Part shown: piece after piece, positions 24,700 through 33,415 of the stretch
Position numbering within the stretch: position 1 is the stretch's first letter
Layout of the letters: each line of letters starts with the position of its first letter
NCBI GenBank assembly: GCA_945787445.1
Contig: CALZHT010000008.1
Location: 1-64,000 of the forward strand
Source of the DNA: an uncultured Desulfobulbaceae bacterium
Lineage (GTDB): Bacteria; Desulfobacterota; Desulfobulbia; Desulfobulbales; CALZHT01
DNA: 64,000 nucleotides
Reading direction: 5' to 3'
Position numbers and translations under genes: made by a program
Notes under the pieces: model-generated
The model's database searches: none
Seen by the model: the letters and a program-made list of their open reading frames with translations, nothing else
What the model was told of the DNA's origin: nothing

Positions 24700-25927
24700 C
24701 TGTCCACCTCCGAAGCACCAGAGCAGTGTTTACGCCGCCCAGTGCAAAATTGTTCTTAATCACAGTACGCAATGGATGCTTGCTCACCGCCTGGACATAG
24801 TGTAAATCAGCGCACTTGGGATCAGGTTTATCCAGGTTCAAGGTAGGAACCAGATTCTGTCGGTCGAGCATCTCCAAAACTACAATGGTCTCCAGGGCTC
24901 CTGCAGCGCCAAGAGTATGTCCGAAATGGCCCTTTAAAGAACTCACCGGTATCCCTCTGCCCAAAACTGATTCTATGGCCAATGATTCAGCCGTATCACC
25001 AAGCATTGTTCCGGTAGCATGGGCATTGACATAGTCGATATCCTGCGCTTTGAGACCAGCTTCATTGAGAGCATTCTGTATTGCTCTGGACATCGATTGT
25101 TTATGAGGATTAGCAATGTGTTTGCTGTCGTTAACATTTCCAAACCCTATGACTTCAGCATATATTTTTGCACCCCTGGCACGAGCGGAATCAAGGCGTT
25201 CGAGGACCAAAACTCCACTGCCGCCGCCACACACTACACCGTCTCTTTTTTCGTCAAAGGGCCTAGGCGTTGATTCCGGCATCTCATTGCTGCGGGACGC
25301 AGCCTTAACAACATCAAAAACCATGGATACAGTGTAATGCACTTCATCGGCTCCGCCGCAAAGCAGCGCATCCTGCCGACCCGAACGGACAAGGAGATAC
25401 CCGAGACCAAGCGCCTGCGACGAAGAAGTGCAGGCACTTGCCGGCGCCCATTGTTCGCCGTTTATCCCTAATGCATGGCAAATGTTGGCAGAGCAGCTAT
25501 GCCCCATGATCTTGAAAAAAACTCCGGACTTAACTTCTTCAATATTATTTTCCGGAAGAAAACCTCTGTAAAATTCCTCATAAGTCTGCGGGCTGCCGGT
25601 GGTGGAGCCCACAACCACACCTACAGCGCCTGACTGGAGAAAATCTCCGGACATCTCTGCATCAGCCACAGCCTCCTGGGCGGCCAAGGTGGCGTAAATG
25701 GACATAGGGCCCATGGTTCGGCGTATTGTTCGGGGCAGGCGCTCTTTAGCGTTAAATGGAGGTACCGGAGCAGCAAGAAAGGAGTGTAGGCCTTGTACAC
25801 TCCGCCACTCCTCTATTATTTTTACGCCCGAACTGTTATTCCAAACAGCCTCGGAAAGGGATGCAACGCCTAAACCAAAAGGTGAAACTGCCCCACGGCC
25901 GGTAATTACCACCCGGTTTACCGGCAT
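24689..25927 (-). CDS. Beta-ketoacyl-ACP synthase (FabF-like)
   Basis: Start chosen at the ATG at 25927 (MPVNRVVITGRG), 412 residues; the track's six extra residues are unlikely because the preceding gene ends 10 bp downstream. Active-site residues are complete: Cys in PASACTSSSQ, His in NAHATGTMLGD and His in KGHFGHTLGAAG. The enzyme should condense malonyl-ACP with an acyl primer. The length and motifs are close to housekeeping FabF, so it may do bulk elongation. It overlaps its neighbours on both sides, so it is co-translated with the CrtI-like gene and ACP 2. Confidence 0.9.
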   Translation of the reverse strand: MPVNRVVITGRGAVSPFGLGVASLSEAVWNNSSGVKIIEEWRSVQGLHSFLAAPVPPFNAKERLPRTIRRTMGPMSIYATLAAQEAVADAEMSGDFLQSGAVGVVVGSTTGSPQTYEEFYRGFLPENNIEEVKSGVFFKIMGHSCSANICHALGINGEQWAPASACTSSSQALGLGYLLVRSGRQDALLCGGADEVHYTVSMVFDVVKAASRSNEMPESTPRPFDEKRDGVVCGGGSGVLVLERLDSARARGAKIYAEVIGFGNVNDSKHIANPHKQSMSRAIQNALNEAGLKAQDIDYVNAHATGTMLGDTAESLAIESVLGRGIPVSSLKGHFGHTLGAAGALETIVVLEMLDRQNLVPTLNLDKPDPKCADLHYVQAVSKHPLRTVIKNNFALGGVNTALVLRRWTDDI

Positions 25928-27423
25928 TGCCGCACCTCGTCCCAAAGCTCTTCCAAGCCTAACATTTCACCGGCCGTTACAAATCCTGACAGGGAAGCAC
26001 CCATGATTCCGGTCATGAGTGTTCCCTGGCCGCTGAGCCACAAGCCTGGGAGACGTGTCCTGGCGCCGGTAATGAATTGGCCCAAAGAGTGCTTGACTCC
26101 ATAAACACCACCTTGTGGATTGCCGAGTTCGTCCCTTAGGGTTAAAGGCGATCCAGCTGCTAATGGCTTTATTTCGCCTATGGTTCCACCCCAGAGTTTG
26201 TGTGCCTGCCCTAGAAGTTTTTCAGTCTGATCGCTTTTCCAGTCTTCATAAGCCGCCGGCCGCTTGCCGGTTTCACTTTTCTGGAAGTCTGCTGTTTCAC
26301 ACCAGTCTGCTGGGCGCATAAGAATCACTCCCCGGGCTGAGTTGGTGGAGATGGCATCAGAATCCCTCCGGCCGGGTGTGGTCAGCATCATGGAGCTGTT
26401 TTCAGGGGATTCCGGATGAACAGCTAAAAGGCCCATCCCCTTTTGCACGCTATAATAGTTGACCCAGGTTGTCTCCTGGAGAGAATCCGGATCATCAACA
26501 GCACCAAAAACGATGAACATGGAGCCGGTATTTTTCAATTCTCGTAACCTGTTACAATATACCGGCCGGAACACCTGACCATTGATAATGTCCAGCAAGT
26601 GGGTAGGATGGCCGGTAAAAATAACGTCTGCGGCATGAATTTCTTCATTTGATGATCGCACTCCAGAAACGCGGCTATTATGAACCATAATTTCTTGGGC
26701 CGCGCAGGAGGTTTTTATGTGTACGCCAGCTTTGTTGAGTTCACTTACAAAAGCGTCAACAATCGCCTGGCCGCCTCCGTCAAGAGCATACGCTCCTGAG
26801 TAATAACTGTGGGCAACTATGGCATGGGTAGCGAGACTGACATTTTCAGGGGGCACCCCATGGAGAAATGCCGGAGTATTCAGAATAGTCTGGAGTTCCT
26901 GGTCTTTGGTTAAGGTTTTTAGAGCATCTGCCAAATTCGTGTTTGCCGGACCGAACAGATTCCGCAAAAACGGGGTAAGGGGAAGGTCCAAATTGAAGAA
27001 GGGAATGGTTGAGCATATGGATCTGATGGTGTCCATGTACTCATTGATTCCATGCTTTTCATGTGGAAAGACCCTCTGCAATTCTTTTTGTAAGAGTTCA
27101 TATGAAAAAAAACATCGGACAGTTTTGTCCGAATCTTTAATGCTGACTTGATCATTGCCATGGGGAGGAAAGGGTTGAATGGAAAGACCGGGCAGGATAT
27201 TGAGGTGTTCCCATAAGACTCTGAGTATCTCTCCTTTGCCGAGTCCACCTGTATAGTGAAATCCAACATCAAATGGAATTCCCTGCCGTTTGAACCGTTT
27301 TAAAGCTCCGCCCGGCCTGCTTTTCTTCTCAAGAATAATGACCCGTTTGCCTTTTTGGGCAAGCAGAGCAGCAGCAGTCAAGCCACTAATTCCACTGCCT
27401 ATAATTACTACATCAGTGTTCAT
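25918..27423 (-). CDS. CrtI/retinol-saturase-like FAD oxidoreductase
   Basis: 501 residues with the N-terminal FAD-binding VVIIGSGISGLTAAALLAQKGKRVIILE and RPGGALKRF (dinucleotide-binding motif). A FDVGFHYTGGLG region matches phytoene desaturases and retinol saturases. The C-terminal FAD-contact GLWLSGQGTLMTGIMGASLSGFVTAGEML is typical of the family. It could desaturate, saturate or isomerise a polyene on the acyl chain. CrtI-like genes occur in the ladderane-type clusters proposed from anammox genomes. It overlaps the upstream ketosynthase by 11 bp. Confidence 0.9.
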   Translation of the reverse strand: MNTDVVIIGSGISGLTAAALLAQKGKRVIILEKKSRPGGALKRFKRQGIPFDVGFHYTGGLGKGEILRVLWEHLNILPGLSIQPFPPHGNDQVSIKDSDKTVRCFFSYELLQKELQRVFPHEKHGINEYMDTIRSICSTIPFFNLDLPLTPFLRNLFGPANTNLADALKTLTKDQELQTILNTPAFLHGVPPENVSLATHAIVAHSYYSGAYALDGGGQAIVDAFVSELNKAGVHIKTSCAAQEIMVHNSRVSGVRSSNEEIHAADVIFTGHPTHLLDIINGQVFRPVYCNRLRELKNTGSMFIVFGAVDDPDSLQETTWVNYYSVQKGMGLLAVHPESPENSSMMLTTPGRRDSDAISTNSARGVILMRPADWCETADFQKSETGKRPAAYEDWKSDQTEKLLGQAHKLWGGTIGEIKPLAAGSPLTLRDELGNPQGGVYGVKHSLGQFITGARTRLPGLWLSGQGTLMTGIMGASLSGFVTAGEMLGLEELWDEVRQCR

Positions 27424-28666
27424 TCAGATTTTTTATGACCAGGCAAGCGTTTGTTCCCCCGAATCCAGAGGCATTAAGGAGGATATGAGAAGGGTTAAAT
27501 GTAATTGTTTTGCGGGAAAAACGCAAGATTTTTGCCTCAGGATCGGGGTGTTCCAGATTTGGATTGCCGGCGACAAATCTGCCTTGCGCCATAAGCAAAC
27601 CATAGACGACCTGAGCCGCGCCCGCCATCCAGAATTCATGGCCGGTGAGCCCTTTGACCGCAGATATCCATGGCCCCTTTGCCTCATCCGTGATGTCAAA
27701 AATATTGCGCAGAGCAATGGCCTCTGCCAGGTCACCGGTAGGAGTAGATGTTGCATGGGCCAAAACCAGATCAATGTCTTCCGGGGAAAGCTGTGCATTG
27801 CTGATGGCTTGACCCATTGCTCTTTTTAGCCCTTCGCCGCTGGGCACGACGATATGAGAACCGTCTGAGGTGCATGCATACCCCAGCACTTCAGCCAGAA
27901 TGGTTGCTCCCCTTTTCAGGGCTGATTGATAGTCTTCTAAAACAACGGCGGCAGCGCCGCCGCTGGGGACAAGTCCGTCTCTGTTCCGGTCAAAGGGGCG
28001 GGAAGCTGCGGCAGGGTCATCTTCCCTGCGGGAAAAAGCGCCAAGGGTATCAAAACTGCACATGGACTGCCATGATATTTCCTGGGCTCCACCGCAGATT
28101 ACCCTTTTCTGCTTTCCCGTAGCTATGAGTTCTGCTCCTTGACCCACCGCCATGGCGCCGCTGGCACAGGCACTGCTTACCGTCCACGACATGCCTTTCA
28201 GGCCGAGAATGGTGCTCAGATTGAGGGTAATGGTGCTGTTCAAAAGCCGGAAAATATGCCCGCTGCCAATAGATCTGGTTTCTCCTGTTGAGCGTAGGGC
28301 ATCTACTTGCTCCACCGCAGTAACCGTTGATGAGTCATTTCCGAATATAATGCCGGTGTCCTCATCACCAGCCAGACTTTCCGGGTCGATACCGGCCTGT
28401 ATCAGGGCCTGAAAGATCGCATCCCATGCCCACAAACCAAATTCCGGCAATGTTCTGCGTCGTTTTTTGTTCAAAATATTTTCCGGGGTGAAATTCTCGA
28501 TTGCACCACTCAGGCCGCTCTGGAATCCCAGTTTTTTGCGTTCCGGCAGAAAGCGGATGCCGCTCTTACCCTCTCGAAGGGAATCTTGAACAATGTTTTT
28601 ATCAAGCCCCAGGCTTGAGATGATGCCAAGTCCGGTTATGACCACCCTTTTTTTCCCAGCGATCAA
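27413..28666 (-). CDS. Beta-ketoacyl-ACP synthase (FabF-like), first gene of the minus arm
   Basis: 417 residues. Nucleophile Cys in SSACASGAM; first His in AHATSTPTGD, where the more usual HGTGT is HATST; second His in TGHEFWMAGAAQ. All three catalytic residues are present. The changed loop near the first His may alter substrate choice. It starts the minus arm, so its promoter must lie in the 425-bp gap at 28667-29091. The region upstream is AT-rich. Confidence 0.88.
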   Translation of the reverse strand: MIAGKKRVVITGLGIISSLGLDKNIVQDSLREGKSGIRFLPERKKLGFQSGLSGAIENFTPENILNKKRRRTLPEFGLWAWDAIFQALIQAGIDPESLAGDEDTGIIFGNDSSTVTAVEQVDALRSTGETRSIGSGHIFRLLNSTITLNLSTILGLKGMSWTVSSACASGAMAVGQGAELIATGKQKRVICGGAQEISWQSMCSFDTLGAFSRREDDPAAASRPFDRNRDGLVPSGGAAAVVLEDYQSALKRGATILAEVLGYACTSDGSHIVVPSGEGLKRAMGQAISNAQLSPEDIDLVLAHATSTPTGDLAEAIALRNIFDITDEAKGPWISAVKGLTGHEFWMAGAAQVVYGLLMAQGRFVAGNPNLEHPDPEAKILRFSRKTITFNPSHILLNASGFGGTNACLVIKNLNEH

Positions 28667-28954
28667 GCAGTTCCTCCCAAAAGAATATTAACCGCTACAC
28701 AGAAATAGTATTTCGGCTAACCAAAGGAAAACATCCACTATAACGATTTTTATGAATGTACAAAGCAGATTGTTGTTAAATAAATGAGGAAAGGATCTCT
28801 TATGTTAAGAGAATACCCTTCTAGTGAAATAATCTTCTATTTTCAATAAAAAACTTTAGGAGCAAAGGAAACGACTTCATAATGGTTATTTGTGGTCAGT
28901 AATACGCATGTCACGACTCAAAAATTATTTTACCACGGAATGATTGTTATTTGG

Positions 28955-28983
28955 TTGAAAAACTGTCACGATCAGATTAAATT
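28955..28983 (+). promoter_or_regulatory. Candidate promoter for efp
   Basis: TTGAAA (28955-28960), a 17-bp spacer and TAAATT (28978-28983), 109 bp before efp. The gap 28667-29091 is the divergent region between the minus arm of the lipid cluster and efp. I see no other clear element in it; the promoter of the minus arm was not identified. Confidence 0.45.
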
Positions 28984-29091
28984 GCCACGTTTTTTATTTA
29001 ATGGCAGTGTAATAAGCGCATGTTGCTGAGCATTGCCAATACAGCCAATAGGTTTTGCTAAACAGTTACCAGCGAGATACGAGGATTTTTT

Positions 29092-29655
29092 ATGTACAGT
29101 GCGTCTGATTTACGGAAAGGCTTGAAGGTCAGCATTGACGGTGAACCGTTTATAGTTACTGAGTTTGAGTTTTCCAAACCCGGCAAAGGCCAGGCTCTTT
29201 ATAGGACGAAGCTCCGCAATATGATTACCGGCAATTCTTTTGAACGTACCTTCCGATCGAGTGATAAATTCGAAAAACCCGATCTTGAAGAACGGACCAT
29301 GCAGTTTCTTTATTCTCAGGGCAAAGAATTCCACTTCATGGATACTATCTCCTTTGAACAGATCACCATAATGGAAGAACAATTGGAAGACAATGTCAAA
29401 TACTTGATTGACAACATGGAAGTGCAGATTTTGCTTTTTGAAAACAGGCCAATCGGCGTTACAATACCCATGTTTGTGAATCTAACGGTAACAAAGTCCG
29501 AACCCTGGGCCAAGGGTGATACTTCGGGATCAGATACCAAGCCGGTTACCGTGGAAACCGGCTATGTTCTGCAGGTTCCCCCCTTTATTGAAGAGGGCGA
29601 TAAGATCCAGATCGACACCCGCACCGGTGAATACCTCACCCGGGTCAAGGAATAA
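29092..29655 (+). CDS. efp: Elongation factor P
   Basis: 187 residues, the family length. The three-domain OB-like layout is visible: MYSASDLRKGLKVSIDGEPFIVTE, the loop with Lys32 in KPGKGQAL, and the C-terminal GDTSGSDTKPVTVETGYVLQVPPFI. Lys32 corresponds to the lysine modified by (R)-beta-lysine in EpmA-containing bacteria. EF-P helps ribosomes pass polyproline stretches. epmA follows 26 bp later, so modification of Lys32 is likely here. Confidence 0.97.
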   Translation: MYSASDLRKGLKVSIDGEPFIVTEFEFSKPGKGQALYRTKLRNMITGNSFERTFRSSDKFEKPDLEERTMQFLYSQGKEFHFMDTISFEQITIMEEQLEDNVKYLIDNMEVQILLFENRPIGVTIPMFVNLTVTKSEPWAKGDTSGSDTKPVTVETGYVLQVPPFIEEGDKIQIDTRTGEYLTRVKE

Positions 29656-29681
29656 TCGCTCCTCTATTCCATGCTGCTGCC

Positions 29682-30584
29682 ATGAATTCCATCAGCGGCC
29701 TCAAAAGACGGGCTGCCTTGGTGCAGGCTATCCGTCAATTCTTTTTTGACCGGGATTATCTGGAAGTGGACACCCCGGTCCGTCTCCCCTGCGTTGCTCC
29801 TGAACCATATATTGAGCCGGTAAGATCTGGCAACTGGTTCTTACAGACCTCACCGGAACTATGCATGAAGCGGCTGCTTGCTGCAGGCGCCCCAAGGATT
29901 TATCAGATTTCTAAATGCTTCAGGCGGGGCGAACGGGGCAATAAACATCTATCAGAGTTCACCATGCTCGAATGGTATCATGCGGGTATTGATTACATGG
30001 GCCTGATGAACGAGTGTGAGGAGCTTTTGGCATTTCTCGCTGAAGCAATCGGCCTGGGAAGCTTGGTTCCCTATAACGAAATGCGCATTTCTCTTAAACG
30101 CCCGTGGCAAAGGCTTGCCGTAGCCGATGCCTTTCGTTCTTATGCGCCGGTCTCCATGGAAGAGGCCCTTTCCGCAAACACCTTCGATGAGGTCCTGGTG
30201 ACTTCCATTGAGCCCCATCTCGGCAAGGAGGAGCCGATATTTCTTTTTGACTATCCTGCCTCTCTGGGTGCGCTTGCCCGCCTTAAAAAAAATGATCCGG
30301 GATGTGCCGAGCGGTTCGAACTCTATGCCGCTGGTCTTGAGATAGCAAATGGATTTTCAGAACTGGTCGATCCTGCTGAACAGCGAAGCCGTTTTATGCA
30401 GGACAGAGAGAAAATCAAGGCTCAGGGAAGGGATCCAGGGCCCCTGCCGGAGCGTTTCCTCGAAGAACTTGAATATATGCCGGATGCAGCAGGAATAGCT
30501 TTGGGCATTGATCGTCTGGCTATGTTTCTTTTCAATGCAGAGACCATAGACAAGGTGATTTCATTTACTCCTGAAGAGCTTTAG
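29682..30584 (+). CDS. epmA: EF-P lysyl-modification enzyme EpmA (GenX/PoxA)
   Basis: 300 residues, a truncated class II lysyl-tRNA synthetase without the anticodon domain. Motif 2 is FRRGERGNKHLSEFTMLEWYHA, and motif 3 is GIALGIDRLAMFLF. The N-terminal RRAALVQAIRQFFFDRDYLEVDTPVR is the usual GenX start. It attaches (R)-beta-lysine to EF-P Lys32. EpmB, the lysine aminomutase that makes the substrate, is not seen in this window and may lie elsewhere. Confidence 0.95.
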   Translation: MNSISGLKRRAALVQAIRQFFFDRDYLEVDTPVRLPCVAPEPYIEPVRSGNWFLQTSPELCMKRLLAAGAPRIYQISKCFRRGERGNKHLSEFTMLEWYHAGIDYMGLMNECEELLAFLAEAIGLGSLVPYNEMRISLKRPWQRLAVADAFRSYAPVSMEEALSANTFDEVLVTSIEPHLGKEEPIFLFDYPASLGALARLKKNDPGCAERFELYAAGLEIANGFSELVDPAEQRSRFMQDREKIKAQGRDPGPLPERFLEELEYMPDAAGIALGIDRLAMFLFNAETIDKVISFTPEEL

Positions 30585-30643
30585 TGAGGACAGAAAATTG
30601 GTCCTTTCGGGGGTGAATTCCGTGGTGCAAGAATGAACCTTCT

Positions 30644-30685
30644 CAAAAAAACACCGGCGCATCAACGGTTTTGAAGCGCCGGTGT
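30644..30685 (-). terminator. Rho-independent terminator for minus-strand transcription
   Basis: ACACCGGCGC (30651-30660) pairs perfectly with GCGCCGGTGT (30676-30685). On the minus strand the hairpin is followed by TTTTTTG. It could end the cytochrome transcript, although it is about 450 bp after that gene's stop, and it also lies just after the epmA stop on the plus strand, where the T-tract is missing. Confidence 0.7.
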
Positions 30686-30740
30686 AATATTAGTCTCAGT
30701 TAAGGTTAATCCCCTTGCCTCTCAGAAGGGTAAATTTAAC

Positions 30741-30862
30741 TCGAATTTGTTATTTCCGTGCTCGTGCTCGTAATCGTATCCGTAATCGATTTTCTTTTTA
30801 TTCATGATCAAACATTAATTATGCCTTCTTTTCGATTACGAGCACGATAAAAAAGGGTCTAT
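30741..30862 (+). repeat. Inverted-repeat element, family R3, copy 1
   Basis: CGTGCTCGTGCTCGTAATCG on the left and CGATTACGAGCACGATAAAAA on the right, followed by GGGTCTA, spanning about 120 bp. A second copy is at 37884-38010. It lies in the 553-bp gap after epmA (30585-31137), which also holds the terminator and the composite repeat. Confidence 0.7.
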
Positions 30863-30946
30863 TTGATCGGTATCAGGACTTACAGTCCTTTTCATTCACC
30901 CTATCGTCTTAGGACGGAGGTTGTTGAGTTATGGAGCTGTACCAAT

Positions 30947-31137
30947 ATCAGATTTCCTGAATTCGAGGATTTTATGATGATATCAGCATTGATAATGCCC
31001 ATAAGAGTGCCTAAAGTTAATGTACTTATTTTATCAGAGATTCCTTTAACTTTAGGCACTTAACTCGGTATCAAACGATTTCCTATAGTATCCCTCTATC
31101 TCCTCAATATTACGTCATGGGGTCAGGAGTTCTGAAT
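30947..31137 (+). repeat. Composite repeat element with R2 palindrome, copy 3
   Basis: Diverged copy of 18224-18465. The palindrome at 31004-31062 uses GTGCCTAAAGTTAATGTAC and AACTTTAGGCACTTA. The element ends next to the stop codon of the cytochrome gene at 31138. Confidence 0.75.
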
Positions 31138-32409
31138 TTATTTATGATGGGTGGCTCGTAAGGTGTGCGCCAACTCCTTGATTTCACCAAAATCCTTGGT
31201 CATCATCGCCCAACCGTACCAGTAAGCATAATCGGGATTGACATGGAAAAAGGCCTGGTAGGTCCGCATGCGGCTTTTCATGTACATCCGGAATAATACC
31301 TGGTCGATGTGCGACATGGCATTAATGTCCGATCCGCCGGTTCGCATGAAGAACAGCAGGTCAGGATAGGCAAAGGAATAATCGGCCGGTTTTTTTATGA
31401 TGCCGTCTTTGTATAAGGCAGCCACGATCTCAATGGCATCGGCCATCAACCGGTCAGACTTCTGCATGATGGAATCCCCCATGGCGAGTTGCTCGCGGGC
31501 GTATTTTTCCGAATGGCATTTGGAGCACACTGTAATCATCTTCTCCCGTTCCGTGCTCCAGGCCTCCTCTGTTAAGCGGGCCAGGTCCACGGCCTTGACC
31601 GCGTCAAGGCGCGCTGTTGGTTCACCGGTTTCCGGATTTAAAACGCCTAACGCTTTTAAGATTACAACCCGGTCAGCGGCCCATTGCTTATCTTCGGGCA
31701 ATGGCAGCCGGACTCCCAGAAATCCCCAGGCTGTCCTGTTTTCATGATTGCCGTCCGGCATATGGCAGTCCTGGCATTTTGGCGCGGCGGCATTCGGCGG
31801 CAGATCTCCAACTTCTTTCGATAAGTACCGTGAGCCGTGTTTCGAACTGCTCCACATTTCCCATTGGGGATGGTCATAGCCCATGTGGCATTGCTGGCAG
31901 GCTCTCGGATTGAGCGCTTCCTTTTTGGAGAAGCTGTGCCTGGTATGGCATTCATCGCAGGAATTGGTCTGATATCTGTAGCCTTTGTCGTGCTGCTCCT
32001 TTTTTTGGGCCTCGCTTTTAATCCCCATATTGTGGCAACCGCCGCAACCTCTACCCCCTTCCATCAACTCATCGGGTTCAACATGGGTAATGGGCATGGC
32101 GTTCATGGATGTCCAACCGAAATTATGCTTGCCTTTAGAAAATTGTTTGAATTGTTCTTCATGGCATTCGGCGCAGACCGCCTCATCCGGCATTTGGGCA
32201 AGATTTGCATCTTTTTCGGTCGTATGTGTTGTGCCATGACATGAAGAACAGGAAACATCCTCCTTACTGTGTTTGCTTGACTCCCAATCAGCGACCTGAC
32301 CGGGTGAAAGTTTTTTGTGGCATGAAATGCATGTATCATCAGCCCCCCATGCCGGTTGAGAAAATAACATTGCCCCCAAAACAATCAGAACCCACGTTGA
32401 CAGTTTCAT
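31138..32409 (-). CDS. Octahaem c-type cytochrome, hydroxylamine-oxidoreductase-like
   Basis: 423 residues with a signal peptide (MKLSTWVLIVLGAMLFSQPAWG). Eight CXXCH haem sites: CISCH, CSSCH, CAECH, CGGCH, CDECH, CQQCH, CQDCH and CSKCH. The spacing and the segment CHMGYDHPQWEMWSSSKHG match the HAO/octahaem family, which includes reductive enzymes acting on nitrite or hydroxylamine. The C-terminus has the NPDYAYWYGW region. It should be periplasmic. I cannot tell whether the crosslinking tyrosine of true HAO is present, so the direction of catalysis is open. No partner cytochrome gene is adjacent. Confidence 0.88.
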   Translation of the reverse strand: MKLSTWVLIVLGAMLFSQPAWGADDTCISCHKKLSPGQVADWESSKHSKEDVSCSSCHGTTHTTEKDANLAQMPDEAVCAECHEEQFKQFSKGKHNFGWTSMNAMPITHVEPDELMEGGRGCGGCHNMGIKSEAQKKEQHDKGYRYQTNSCDECHTRHSFSKKEALNPRACQQCHMGYDHPQWEMWSSSKHGSRYLSKEVGDLPPNAAAPKCQDCHMPDGNHENRTAWGFLGVRLPLPEDKQWAADRVVILKALGVLNPETGEPTARLDAVKAVDLARLTEEAWSTEREKMITVCSKCHSEKYAREQLAMGDSIMQKSDRLMADAIEIVAALYKDGIIKKPADYSFAYPDLLFFMRTGGSDINAMSHIDQVLFRMYMKSRMRTYQAFFHVNPDYAYWYGWAMMTKDFGEIKELAHTLRATHHK

Positions 32410-32611
32410 ACACTACTCCTTTGTAATTGTTGATAGTATCAAGTTATATCGAGTGGGTAAATTACCCCCTATCCTTCACTATCTCATGGTAGGCAGATGG
32501 AAGTTTTAAATGTCAAGAAAAAGAAATATCAGGGGGATTTTTTTTGAACATGGAAAATCGGCCCTTACGGGCAGATCAGAGTTGAGTGGTTAGGAGAATG
32601 GCGCAGTATTT

Positions 32612-33388
32612 TTACTTTGCTGAAGAGGCCAACTTTTTTTGGATCATCTGGAGGTCTTGCCAGACAGGCTTTTTGAATTCCTCATTCTTGAGGAGGAAGG
32701 CGGGATGGAAGGTGGGCATGAGGGGGATGGACTGAAAATCATGGAACCGGCCCCTGAGGCGGATTAGCGGCTTGGATGTTTTTAAAAGGACCTGGGCGGC
32801 AAGAGGGCCGAAGGTGCAGATCACTTTTGGTGAGACAATGGCAATGGTCCTTTTTAAAAATGGCAGACATGTCTGTAATTCTTCGGTGGTCGGGGACCTG
32901 TTTTCAGCAGGATGGCACATGACGAGATTTGTGATGAATACATCCTGACGAACCAGGTTGATGGCCTTGAGCATCTTGGCAAGCAATACGCCGGGCTCGC
33001 CGCTGAACGGTTTTCCATTGGTATCGTCTTCCGTATTAGGCCATTCTCCTATGATGACAAGGTCGGCCCTGCAGTTGCCTTCTCCAATAACCAGGGTGCT
33101 CCGTCCCGCGTGTAGGCCGCAACGTTGGCAGTTTTCTAGCTCCTGTCGCATCTCGTGGTGCAATACCTCGGCCGGCTTTCCTTCAACTCCCGCTTGCCGG
33201 TCTGCTGCCGGTACAGAACTATGGTCTGGTGGTGGATATGATACGATTTTTCCTTGCCTTGCTTTATCCGATGATAAAAAATCGGCAAGGTCTTCTGTCC
33301 TGGGATAGTCGGCAATGCCTATATTTTTATGAAAAGAGAGAAGATTTCTCACATCCCTAAGGATCTTTGATACGTCATCAGAAAACAT
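32612..33388 (-). CDS. Type-4 uracil-DNA glycosylase, with an altered active-site motif
   Basis: 258 residues. The first 80 are poorly conserved and proline-rich. The Fe-S cysteines fit the type-4 pattern: Cys87, Cys90, Cys158 and Cys174. The C-terminal motif MPTFHPAFLLKN is the usual HPSxLLR-type motif B. Motif A reads GEWPNTEDD (114-122) instead of GEAPGxxED, so two residues of the uracil pocket are changed. It should remove uracil or related bases from DNA; the changed motif may alter substrate range. It follows the peptidase gene on the minus strand. Confidence 0.85.
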   Translation of the reverse strand: MFSDDVSKILRDVRNLLSFHKNIGIADYPRTEDLADFLSSDKARQGKIVSYPPPDHSSVPAADRQAGVEGKPAEVLHHEMRQELENCQRCGLHAGRSTLVIGEGNCRADLVIIGEWPNTEDDTNGKPFSGEPGVLLAKMLKAINLVRQDVFITNLVMCHPAENRSPTTEELQTCLPFLKRTIAIVSPKVICTFGPLAAQVLLKTSKPLIRLRGRFHDFQSIPLMPTFHPAFLLKNEEFKKPVWQDLQMIQKKLASSAK

Positions 33389-33415
33389 GGCAAGGTATTC
33401 TCATTTGATATCCAT

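Noticed and set aside
3201-28666. Reading the cluster as a plain aryl-polyene pathway
   Set aside because: Export and dehydratase genes fit, but no tyrosine/phenylalanine ammonia-lyase-like starter gene is present, and CrtI-like, B12 radical SAM and PlsC genes are not part of that pathway.
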